Assembly (NCBI GenBank): GCA_031291905.1
Contig: JARLIC010000091.1
Span: 1-13,648 of the forward strand
DNA: 13,648 nucleotides
Source: Minisyncoccota bacterium
GTDB taxonomy: Bacteria; Patescibacteriota; Minisyncoccia; UBA6257; 2-01-FULL-56-20
Reading direction: 5' to 3'
Below the pieces are notes generated by a model. It was not told the DNA's origin and made no database searches. It saw only the letters and a program-made list of their open reading frames with translations. Shown here piece by piece: positions 7,494 through 13,642 of this stretch. The position numbers were made by a program, and so were the translations under genes. Position 1 is the stretch's first letter, and the number at the start of each line of letters is the position of its first letter.

Positions 7494-8246
7494 TTACTTT
7501 GCGGTCGAGGTCGCCGTCGAAGTTGTTACCGCGCTCGAGGCCGAAGCGAGCGCCGCATCGATCGCCTTCTGGAAATCGCTATAGCTCGTCGGATTCGGTA
7601 TCTGCTTCAGATTGATAAAGTATGTCGGTGTGTGATCGAGCTTTGCGGAAGTGCCGCCGGCGACGTCGGTCTGTATCTTGCCGAGCACCCGGGACGAGGT
7701 GATATCGGTATTGAATTTGGCCACATCCAGACCGAGCGATTGCGCATACCCGTCGAAATATTTTGCCACCACTTGGTCGGGCGACGTTGTCACCCAATCG
7801 TTCTGCTTCGTGTAAAGAAGGTCGTGCATCTCCCAATACTTTCCCTGCAATCCTGCCGCCTCGGCCGCCTGCGAGGAAATATTGGCGTCCGGATGGATGC
7901 TGGTGAGCGGGAAATTCCTGAACACGAAACGGATCGTGGTGCTGTTATTCTGTATGATCTGTTTGACGAGCGGCTGGTATTCCGCGCACGCGGGACACTC
8001 GAAGTCGCCGTACTCGACGACCGAAACGGCCGCGTTCGGGTTCCCCTGCGACCAATCGAGCACGGTGATCGCGGGGGCGACCGTCGCCACGAAATTCGGG
8101 TTTGTCGCGCTCTGCGAACCGGAAGACGAACCCGACGACATCGCGCCGGCGATAATGACGACCGCCGTCACGAGCACGATGAAACCGACGATGAACCACG
8201 CAGTGGTCCTGCTGGAACCGGATGATGAGGATGGGTTGTTTGGCAT
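7494..8246 (-). CDS. Membrane-anchored DsbA-family thiol oxidoreductase
   Basis: Predicted extracytoplasmic thioredoxin-fold protein of 250 residues, likely to form or isomerise disulfides in exported proteins. A short Ser/Asn-rich N-terminus is followed by one membrane helix at about 16-35 and a Ser/Gly-rich linker to about 50. The DsbA domain then starts, with the active site CPAC at 84-87 in VEYGDFECPAC and the cis-proline loop HTPTYFIN at 205-212. The tail (235-250) is a low-complexity Ala/Ser/Thr run. The layout matches the BdbD/DsbA proteins of single-membrane bacteria, where the helix is a signal anchor. An oxidase partner such as VKOR or DsbB is not encoded in this window. The start is fixed by a TATAAT 6 bases upstream. 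Confidence 0.93.
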   Translation of the reverse strand: MPNNPSSSSGSSRTTAWFIVGFIVLVTAVVIIAGAMSSGSSSGSQSATNPNFVATVAPAITVLDWSQGNPNAAVSVVEYGDFECPACAEYQPLVKQIIQNNSTTIRFVFRNFPLTSIHPDANISSQAAEAAGLQGKYWEMHDLLYTKQNDWVTTSPDQVVAKYFDGYAQSLGLDVAKFNTDITSSRVLGKIQTDVAGGTSAKLDHTPTYFINLKQIPNPTSYSDFQKAIDAALASASSAVTTSTATSTAK

Positions 8247-8252
8247 GGGTCA

Positions 8253-8258
8253 ATTATA
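8253..8258 (-). promoter_or_regulatory. -10 box of the DsbA-like gene
   Basis: A perfect TATAAT on the minus strand ends 6 bases before the ATG at 8246, so transcription would begin on the start codon. The -35 region (about 8276-8282, TTTCTT or similar) is weak. The promoter lies just after the terminator of the upstream PLP gene. Confidence 0.6.
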
Positions 8259-8286
8259 CTACACCCCAGGAAGGGAAAGAAAACAT

Positions 8287-8326
8287 AAAAAAAGCCGCAC
8301 ATCCATTCATTGAATGGACGCGCGGC
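8287..8326 (-). terminator. Rho-independent terminator after the PLP gene
   Basis: The arms 8326-8312 and 8308-8294 form a 15-base-pair stem with two G-T wobbles and an AAT loop, followed by seven T residues on the minus strand. This is the strongest terminator in the window, and it separates the PLP gene from the DsbA-like gene. Confidence 0.9.
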
Positions 8327-8340
8327 ATGACGGCGGTCGA

Positions 8341-9327
8341 CTATTCGTCCAACAGGCCGGGGACGTTCGCCGAGAAGTATCCGGACGGCAATGCGCCCGT
8401 ATACCGCTCGATGTACAGATTGGCGAGATCGCAGCCAATGAAGACGCAACAGATCTCCCCGTCCCTGTTCCTTATTTCCCCGTCGGTGCCGGTCTCCAGT
8501 TTGTGCCGCACATAGCGTGCGACCGCGACCGCGCCGGCACCGGTGCTCGGCCCGAAGGCAAGGGCCCCGCCGCGGAGGGCCGCGCCCATGGCATAGGACT
8601 CTTCCTTTTCAACCTCGACCTCGTTGATCCCCGTGCGGTCGAAATTAGGCTGAAGCTTGCTCTCCGGACGAAGTCCCGGAACGGGATTGTTCTCCTTGAG
8701 CTTGCCGCCGACCACATGCACGGTACCCGGCAGGGAAAGCCTCAGCCCGCGCGCGGTGCCGATCGTGCCCATGCCGACGCCGGCGACCGTGACCAGGCCT
8801 TCGGTCTGTGCCCATATCTGGGAACCGATCAATGCCTGTCCCTTCCAATTCCCGGGGTCTTCGTATTGCCGGAAATTGAACCAGCCCTTTCTCCTTCCAA
8901 GCCGCGCGGCGCGATCAATGCAGGTGTCGCCCGGCGCCTCCTGGTGTTTGATCACGTGGACACCGTTGAACTCCAGCTGCTGGGCTTTCGGTTGAGGAAT
9001 GTCGGCGGGGACGATGGCAACGATGTACTTGATGCCATAGAAGCGCGCCGCCAGCCCGACGGCCGCCGCGGTATTGCCCGAGGACGCGACCACGATGACC
9101 TCTATCCCGTCCAGTTCGGAGCGCGTGTAGGCATTGTGCAGCATCTGATATGTCATGAACCACTTGATGCTGTAGATCGGCGGCACCGTCATGACCTTCA
9201 CCCAGAAACTCACATGTTCTTCGGCCGGAAATAGATTGAGGGTTTCGGTGACGTTGACGAGCGGCGTCGCTTGACGCAATAACGGATTGAAAAAATCCGA
9301 CGGACTGGCATAGACTTCCTGTAGCAT
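8341..9327 (-). CDS. Fold-type II PLP-dependent enzyme (cysteine synthase/threonine synthase-like)
   Basis: Predicted cytoplasmic enzyme of 328 residues using pyridoxal phosphate for a beta-replacement or beta-elimination type reaction on an amino acid. The probable PLP-binding Lys is K55 in YSIKWFM. The Asn loop SSGNTAAAVG is at 82-91 and the glycine-rich phosphate-binding loop GVGMGTIGTARGL at 183-195. FGPSTGAGAVAVA (258-270) and FIGCDLANLYIERY (296-309) resemble the C-terminal blocks of cysteine synthases. The sequence is divergent, and I cannot assign cysteine synthase, threonine synthase or a diaminopropionate synthase-like role. It lies 73 bases downstream of the CofE-like gene, with its own near-consensus promoter and a strong GGGAGG ribosome site, and ends before a strong terminator. 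Confidence 0.85.
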   Translation of the reverse strand: MLQEVYASPSDFFNPLLRQATPLVNVTETLNLFPAEEHVSFWVKVMTVPPIYSIKWFMTYQMLHNAYTRSELDGIEVIVVASSGNTAAAVGLAARFYGIKYIVAIVPADIPQPKAQQLEFNGVHVIKHQEAPGDTCIDRAARLGRRKGWFNFRQYEDPGNWKGQALIGSQIWAQTEGLVTVAGVGMGTIGTARGLRLSLPGTVHVVGGKLKENNPVPGLRPESKLQPNFDRTGINEVEVEKEESYAMGAALRGGALAFGPSTGAGAVAVARYVRHKLETGTDGEIRNRDGEICCVFIGCDLANLYIERYTGALPSGYFSANVPGLLDE

Positions 9328-9332
9328 AACAT

Positions 9333-9338
9333 CCTCCC
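9333..9338 (-). promoter_or_regulatory. Strong Shine-Dalgarno site of the PLP gene
   Basis: GGGAGG on the minus strand, 5 bases before the ATG at 9327. It fixes that start codon over an out-of-frame ATG between the two. It is the only canonical ribosome-binding site found in the window. Confidence 0.75.
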
Positions 9339-9371
9339 AAACTTGAAATGAACGACCCGACTGCTGGCCGG

Positions 9372-9400
9372 ATTATCCACCCAAACAAAGAAAGAGTCAA
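9372..9400 (-). promoter_or_regulatory. Promoter of the PLP gene
   Basis: TTGACT (9400-9395), a 17-base spacer, then GATAAT (9377-9372) on the minus strand, each one base from consensus. It begins immediately after the TAA of the CofE-like gene. The predicted start near 9365 gives a leader of about 38 bases containing GGGAGG. Confidence 0.7.
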
Positions 9401-10447
9401 TTACTTCTTTCTCAGGATGCAGAACGGCGTCATCTCGTCCGATTGGCCAAGCGGATTGTCGCGGAACGCTTTGCCGATGAATTGCTCCGTGATGGCGCGC
9501 GCCGATTTGCCGAGCGAGAACGCGCCACGATAGTTGGCGTCGAGGATCACCGTCTCGCAGCCGAACTCTTTTTTGATGCGCCGCGCCGCGTCCGCCGGAT
9601 TGTCAGGCGCGAGCTTGACCGAGTGCGCATATTCGAGGATGAGGAAGGACATCGGACAATCCACCGACTTGGCGCGCGTACCGCAGATCCGGTAGAACAT
9701 GCCTTTGATGCCGAACGGTCGCGTGATCGCCGAAACGGCGGCGGCGAACAGTACGCGTGGGTATCCGGCTTCCTCAATGAACGCCTGCATGGCGATCGCG
9801 GTCCCGTGGCCGAACCCGCGGAACTGCTCCGTACCGTAATAATTGCCGACGCTGCTCCCGAGGATGCGCGCAAGGCGCGACGGTCTTATCATGCCCATAT
9901 CCACAACGCGTCCCTGTGTGAGCGTGAGCGCCTTCTCGCTTATGAAAAGCGCATCGCCCGGCCTGAGCCAGGGCTGCACATAATCCCTAAGGAGCGGCAT
10001 GATGTCGGCATCCTTTAAAGTGATGAGACGCGTACGGACGGGCAGACGCTCGTACGTCACGCCGTCGATGTCGATATCGATTGACTTGCCCGGGTTCGGG
10101 ACGAACTCGCCGGAAGGTACGCGTTCCGGGGCGACGGATCCGGCCGCGGCCGAAGGATCCGCAAAAGAGACCTTCTCCCCGCGAAAGAGCGCGAACAATT
10201 TTTCGACGGTTGCGCGGATGGAGGACGGAGCCTCGCCGAGCGCCGCGCGCGAACGAAGCAGCTCTGCCGCCTCCATATATAAGATGCGTGCCTCGTCGAT
10301 CCGCGACGCCTCAAACACATCCTTCGCCGCCGGCGTGCCATCCGCGGAGACCGCTTCCACCGCGACCGCCCCGTTTTCTTGCGGGGAATAGGTAATAGTG
10401 AGGCCGGTCGGGCCTTTCATGTCGGAATATGTTTGGGATTTTTCCAT
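9401..10447 (-). CDS. F420-0:gamma-glutamyl ligase (CofE)-like protein
   Basis: Protein of 348 residues. The region from about 131 to the end resembles the CofE family, whose known members use GTP to join glutamate to the cofactor precursor F420-0. Visible blocks: YERLPVRTRLITLKDADIM at 132-150, LRPGDALFISEKAL at 161-174, QGRVVDMGMIRPSRLARIL at 178-196, a Gly-rich GFGHGTAIAMQ at 211-221, YAHSVKLAPDNP at 273-284, ILDANYRGAFSLGKS at 301-315 and DNPLGQSDEMTP at 330-341. The first 120 or so residues are not recognised: a possible beta-rich start, a helical stretch at 45-90 and a linker. No other F420 gene is present, so the substrate is probably different; amide-bond formation between a carboxylate and an amino acid is inferred from the family. 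It is divergent from panD with 45 bases between start codons. Confidence 0.68.
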   Translation of the reverse strand: MEKSQTYSDMKGPTGLTITYSPQENGAVAVEAVSADGTPAAKDVFEASRIDEARILYMEAAELLRSRAALGEAPSSIRATVEKLFALFRGEKVSFADPSAAAGSVAPERVPSGEFVPNPGKSIDIDIDGVTYERLPVRTRLITLKDADIMPLLRDYVQPWLRPGDALFISEKALTLTQGRVVDMGMIRPSRLARILGSSVGNYYGTEQFRGFGHGTAIAMQAFIEEAGYPRVLFAAAVSAITRPFGIKGMFYRICGTRAKSVDCPMSFLILEYAHSVKLAPDNPADAARRIKKEFGCETVILDANYRGAFSLGKSARAITEQFIGKAFRDNPLGQSDEMTPFCILRKK

Positions 10448-10457
10448 AATGCCGAAG

Positions 10458-10486
10458 TTGCTCTGATTCTATCACAATGCAATAAT
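10458..10486 (+). promoter_or_regulatory. panD promoter
   Basis: TTGCTC (10458-10463), a 17-base spacer, then AATAAT (10481-10486). The predicted start is the A of the ATG at 10493. AAAAGG directly precedes the ATG, but would not be in the transcript as a usable ribosome site if this promoter is right. Confidence 0.5.
10466..10474 (-). promoter_or_regulatory. Extended -10 of the CofE-like gene
   Basis: TGA followed by TAGAAT (10471-10466) on the minus strand. The predicted start near 10459 gives a leader of about 12 bases. No -35 is evident, as expected for an extended -10 promoter. It lies inside the spacer of the opposing panD promoter. Confidence 0.5.
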
Positions 10487-10492
10487 AAAAGG

Positions 10493-10870
10493 ATGTTACT
10501 TGAAGTATGCGTAGGAAAGATCCATCGGGCGACCGTGACGCAGGCCGACCTCAACTATGTCGGCTCGATCACGATCGACGAGAAGCTCGCGGCCGCGGCG
10601 GGAATGAAGCAGTTCCAGAAGGTGACGATCACCAACCTCCGGAACGGCGTCCTTTGGTACACCTACGTGATGTTCGGCGCGCCCGATAGCGGGACGATAT
10701 GCCTCAACGGTCCGCCGGCCCACCATTTCGAGAAGGGCGACCTCGTGATAATCCTCGCCTACGCGCAAGTGACGCCGGAGGAGCTGGAGAGCATATCCCC
10801 GACCCTTGTCTTCGTCGACGGGAACAATAAGATCACCGAGATAAAGAAACACCCCGCAGTATCAAACTGA
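10493..10870 (+). CDS. panD: Aspartate 1-decarboxylase-like pyruvoyl protein (PanD family)
   Basis: PanD makes beta-alanine from L-aspartate for pantothenate and CoA; the proenzyme cuts itself to create a pyruvoyl group. This 125-residue homologue aligns without gaps to E. coli PanD over its first 77 residues. It has Lys9, KIHRATVT at 9-16, ADLNYVGSITID at 18-29 with the cleavage site Gly24-Ser25, Thr57, Tyr58, and Asn72-Gly73. The processed chains would be residues 1-24 and 25-125. Position 54, the substrate-carboxylate-binding Arg of characterised enzymes, is Leu, and Trp47 is Thr. Self-processing is therefore expected, but aspartate specificity is doubtful. An in-frame ATG at 10379 was rejected because it lies inside the divergent gene and because the family N-terminus begins at 10493. 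Neighbours are the CofE-like gene and, beyond a shared terminator, the AI-2E gene; no panB or panC is present. Confidence 0.88.
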   Translation: MLLEVCVGKIHRATVTQADLNYVGSITIDEKLAAAAGMKQFQKVTITNLRNGVLWYTYVMFGAPDSGTICLNGPPAHHFEKGDLVIILAYAQVTPEELESISPTLVFVDGNNKITEIKKHPAVSN

Positions 10871-10872
10871 TA

Positions 10873-10900
10873 GAAAAACGACACAAGCGTGTCGTTTTTC
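10873..10900. terminator. Bidirectional terminator between panD and the AI-2E gene
   Basis: GAAAAACGACAC and GTGTCGTTTTTC form a perfect 12-base-pair stem (10873-10884 with 10889-10900) around an AAGC loop. Runs of T end the stem in both directions, and it lies between two convergent genes, just 2 bases after the panD stop. Confidence 0.85.
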
Positions 10901-10933
10901 TCTTTTCCTTCTTCCCTGTATTCTTCTTCCCTT

Positions 10934-11944
10934 CTATGCCTTTTTTGTAAGTACCGGATAGACCTCAAGCAGCGCGAGCAGCACGCCGAGCGCGAGCGGA
11001 CCGAGCAGGATGCCGAGCGGACCAAAGAACGACAGCCCGCCGACCACACTGAAGATGACAAGCAAGGGATGGATATTCGTCTTGCGGCCGATGAGCCGCG
11101 GGCGGAGATAGTTCTCGAAGAAAAGCCCGACGGCGCCGATCCACACGAAGAGTCCGGCCGCCGCAAGATAATGCCCGCCGAGCGAGAGCGCGACCATGCC
11201 CGGAATGACGACGAGATACGCACCAAAGACCGGGATGAACGACGCGAACGCGGTGACCGCACCCCAGAACGCGGCGCTCGGCAGGCCGAACATGAAGAAT
11301 CCGATACCGCCCGCGAGGCCGTAGAACGCGGCCATCAGGAGCGTGCCGCGGACAATGGAGCTCATTATCAGATGCAACTTTGCGACCAGCCCCGAGGTGT
11401 CCTCGGCGGAAAGCGGGCTCAGCCGCAGGATCGCCTCATGCAGGCGGTTCCCGTCGCGCAGGAAATAATAGAGCACGAAGAACGAAAGAAGCATGGCGAA
11501 GAGCGCGGCGGCGATGCCGGAGAAGAGCGACCCGAGATTGCCTGCGGCCCATCCGAAGAACTGCTGGAGATACCCGTTGAGATCGATCCCCAGCGAAGGA
11601 TTGATTGTGTTCAACTTCGTTTCCAGATAGTGCACCGCCGGGAAGCTGCCGCCCGACGAGATCGTCGCATAGAGGCCCGTTGCCTCGTTGAACATCTGCA
11701 GGCCGATGAAGGCGAGCGGAATGAATATGACGAGCACGGTAAGCAGCACGACGAGGAGCGCCGCGGCGGACCCCCCGCGCGGGAACCTCTTCACGAGCCA
11801 TCCGTACAGCGGCTGGAAAAGCACCGCAAACGTGATGCCAAGCACGATCGCGTTCAGCTCCGGCAAAAAGACGAGCGCGACAAGCGCGGCGGCCGCAATG
11901 ACCGATGCAAGAAGGATATAATTCTCGGCGTGCTCGTTTTTCAT
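10934..11944 (-). CDS. AI-2E family permease (UPF0118)
   Basis: Integral membrane protein of 336 residues with about eight helices: roughly 10-27, 30-48, 60-82, 138-162, 197-220, 225-248, 255-275 and 300-328. The loop at 84-137 between the third and fourth helices is the family's characteristic long soluble segment. Conserved blocks are ASFIPVFGAYLVVIP at 234-248, ENYLRPRLIGRKTNIHPL at 277-294 and GGLSFFGPLGILLGP at 302-316. Members have been linked to autoinducer-2 export or cation/proton exchange, but most are of unknown substrate. The ATG at 11944 is chosen over an in-frame start at 12001, because the longer form overlaps the upstream gene and adds only a basic, non-conserved stretch. The upstream gene ends 13 bases before this start, so the two are probably co-transcribed. 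Confidence 0.92.
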   Translation of the reverse strand: MKNEHAENYILLASVIAAAALVALVFLPELNAIVLGITFAVLFQPLYGWLVKRFPRGGSAAALLVVLLTVLVIFIPLAFIGLQMFNEATGLYATISSGGSFPAVHYLETKLNTINPSLGIDLNGYLQQFFGWAAGNLGSLFSGIAAALFAMLLSFFVLYYFLRDGNRLHEAILRLSPLSAEDTSGLVAKLHLIMSSIVRGTLLMAAFYGLAGGIGFFMFGLPSAAFWGAVTAFASFIPVFGAYLVVIPGMVALSLGGHYLAAAGLFVWIGAVGLFFENYLRPRLIGRKTNIHPLLVIFSVVGGLSFFGPLGILLGPLALGVLLALLEVYPVLTKKA

Positions 11945-11957
11945 TGTTGCTTCTATG

Positions 11958-12236
11958 CTATTCCTTCGGCGCTTCCTCGGGCTTTGCCGCGGCGGGCGCA
12001 AGTGCGGGCTTACTACTGAAGACGTAAAGGTAAAGTATCTCGAGGATGCCCAGGGTATTCAGGACGAGAAGCGCGATGAACCACCATTCGCTCCCCTGCC
12101 GGGCCGCGCGCCACAATGCGAGCGCCTTCCACACGAGCGTCCATATGAGTACAAGGAAGAACATGGCCAGCCAGATCGGATGCACGAGCGAAGAACCGCC
12201 CTGCACGAACCACGATGCGAAGAATCCGTTTGACAT
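11958..12236 (-). CDS. Small two-helix membrane protein, DUF5652-like
   Basis: Predicted 92-residue membrane protein. The first helix is at about 18-41, ending in WKALALWRAAR, and the second at about 51-74 in WWFIALLVLNTLGILEILYLY. The tail is Ala/Pro/Lys/Glu-rich. The pattern of Trp-rich helix, ALWRAAR, WWFI and NTLGILEI matches small DUF5652-type proteins that I associate with Patescibacteria; no function is known. The start could be the ATG at 12236 or an in-frame GTG at 12269 (103 residues); neither has a clear ribosome site, and the ATG is chosen because the extra residues are polar and not membrane-like. It is probably the first gene of a two-gene unit with the AI-2E permease. Confidence 0.75.
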   Translation of the reverse strand: MSNGFFASWFVQGGSSLVHPIWLAMFFLVLIWTLVWKALALWRAARQGSEWWFIALLVLNTLGILEILYLYVFSSKPALAPAAAKPEEAPKE

Positions 12237-12295
12237 GTGTTTGTTATTGATTGATTGCAGTGCCGACACCGATGCGCGGCCTTTGACCCTTTTTT

Positions 12296-12301
12296 ATTAT
12301 A
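12296..12301 (-). promoter_or_regulatory. Candidate -10 box of the DUF5652-like gene
   Basis: TATAAT on the minus strand within an AT-rich run (TATTATAATAAAAAAGGG). The predicted start near 12289 leaves a leader of about 20 or 53 bases, depending on which start codon is used. No good -35 is seen. Confidence 0.45.
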
Positions 12302-12348
12302 ATACACCAACGCGGCGGAAAGGGTTAGCCGCGGAAGTGTTGTCGGGT

Positions 12349-12354
12349 TATAAT
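12349..12354 (+). promoter_or_regulatory. -10 box of the Nramp-like gene
   Basis: A perfect TATAAT 7 bases before the ATG at 12362. Transcription would start one base before, or on, the start codon. The -35 is weak (TTAGCC, 12325-12330, 18-base spacer). No Shine-Dalgarno site is visible. Confidence 0.55.
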
Positions 12355-12361
12355 TCACCCA

Positions 12362-13642
12362 ATGGGCAAACTTGGTCGAAAGATAAAAAAACTGCTGGGA
12401 GCCGCCGGCCCGGGCATCATTACGGGTGCGGCCGACAACGACCCTTCGGGCATCGCGACCTATTCACAGACCGGCGCGCAGTTCGGCTACGGCCAGCTCT
12501 GGACCGTGGTGCTCATGCTTCCGTTTATGACCGCCGTCCAGGAGGCCGTGGCCCGGATCGGCGCCGTCACCGGCAAGGGCCTCGCCGCCGTCATCAAGGA
12601 GCGGTACAGCAAAGGCATCCTTTATGGCGTCGTCGCGCTCATCGTCGTCGCAAATACGATCAATCTCGGCGCGGACCTCGGCGCGATGGGCGCCGCGGCC
12701 GGCCTCATCATTCCGCTCAACTTCACCATCCTCACGCTCTTCTTCACCGCCCTCATCCTGGTGCTCGAGATATTCACCTCGTACAAGACCTACTCGAAGA
12801 TCCTCAAATGGCTGGTGCTGTCCATGCTCGCCTATCCGCTCACCGCGCTCCTCATCGCCGAGCCGTGGGGCACGCTCCTCCGCGCCACGTTCGTGCCGCA
12901 CATCGAGCTCAGCTTCGCGTTCCTCTTCATCATCACCGGCGTCCTTGGCACCACCATCTCGCCGTATATGTTCTTCTGGGAAGCGTCGGAAGAGGTCGAG
13001 GAAGAGGAGGAAAAGCACATGACGCGCAAGAACGCGCCGCCGAAATTGACGAAGGGATTCATACACCGGCTCCGCCTCGACACTTTCATCGGTATGCTTT
13101 TTTCGGAGGTCATCACGTGGTGCATCATCGTGGTCGCCGCGACCGTGCTCAACTCCCACGGCCTCACGAACATCGCGACGAGCGCCGATGCCGCGCGCGC
13201 CCTCGAACCCCTCGTGCACACCTTCCCCAATGCCGGCTTCCTTGCCAAACTGCTGTTCTCCGTCGGCGTCATCGGCCTCGGCCTTCTCGGCGTGCCCGTG
13301 CTTTCCGCATCCGCATCGTACGCGATCTCGGAGGCGATGAGCTGGCGCGAAGGGCTCAATCTGAAATTCAAGCGTGCGCACGGATTCTACGGCGTGATCA
13401 CCATCGCCACGCTGATCGGCCTTATGATCAACTTCATCGGCATCAACCCCGTGAAGGCGCTCGTGTTCACCGCGGTGTTCAACGGAGTGGCCGCGGTCCC
13501 TCTTATTTTCATCATCGCCAAAATGGCGGGCGACAAAAATATCATGGGCGAACACAGGAGCGGCTGGCTCTCGGGTACTTTTGTGTGGGCGACTTTCGCG
13601 CTCATGGCCGCGGCGGCGATCGCCATGTTTGTGACGCTTTAG
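12362..13642 (+). CDS. Nramp-related divalent metal transporter
   Basis: Integral membrane protein of 426 residues with about eleven helices, probably a proton-linked or facilitative metal importer of the SLC11 superfamily. The first helix holds ADNDPSG (24-30), the counterpart of the DPGN metal motif of classical Nramps. The sixth holds GTTISPYMFFW (196-206), the counterpart of the ATVMPHN segment. Asn is replaced by Gly30 and the metal-binding Met by Ser200; Asp27 and the helix-breaking Pro residues remain. A strongly acidic cytoplasmic loop with a run of Glu at 207-217 follows helix six. These changes argue against a typical Mn/Fe carrier and recall the Nramp-related magnesium transporters, but the ion is not determined. 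The gene is complete; the window ends 6 bases after its TAG. The start is fixed by the -10 box. Confidence 0.88.
   Translation: MGKLGRKIKKLLGAAGPGIITGAADNDPSGIATYSQTGAQFGYGQLWTVVLMLPFMTAVQEAVARIGAVTGKGLAAVIKERYSKGILYGVVALIVVANTINLGADLGAMGAAAGLIIPLNFTILTLFFTALILVLEIFTSYKTYSKILKWLVLSMLAYPLTALLIAEPWGTLLRATFVPHIELSFAFLFIITGVLGTTISPYMFFWEASEEVEEEEEKHMTRKNAPPKLTKGFIHRLRLDTFIGMLFSEVITWCIIVVAATVLNSHGLTNIATSADAARALEPLVHTFPNAGFLAKLLFSVGVIGLGLLGVPVLSASASYAISEAMSWREGLNLKFKRAHGFYGVITIATLIGLMINFIGINPVKALVFTAVFNGVAAVPLIFIIAKMAGDKNIMGEHRSGWLSGTFVWATFALMAAAAIAMFVTL

Noticed and set aside
10379..10492. In-frame upstream extension of panD from an ATG at 10379
   Set aside because: It would overlap the start of the divergent CofE-like gene and both promoters, and the family N-terminus begins at 10493.
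11945..12001. Longer AI-2E protein starting at 12001
   Set aside because: It would overlap the DUF5652-like gene and add only a basic, unconserved 19-residue stretch.
10889..12019. Long open frame on the plus strand opposite the AI-2E gene
   Set aside because: Its translation is rich in Arg, Glu and Asp with no recognisable family, as expected of an antisense shadow of a membrane-protein gene in GC-rich DNA.
12464..13555. Long open frame on the minus strand inside the Nramp-like gene
   Set aside because: Composition dominated by Asp, Glu, Arg, His and Gly; it is the antisense shadow of a well-supported membrane protein.
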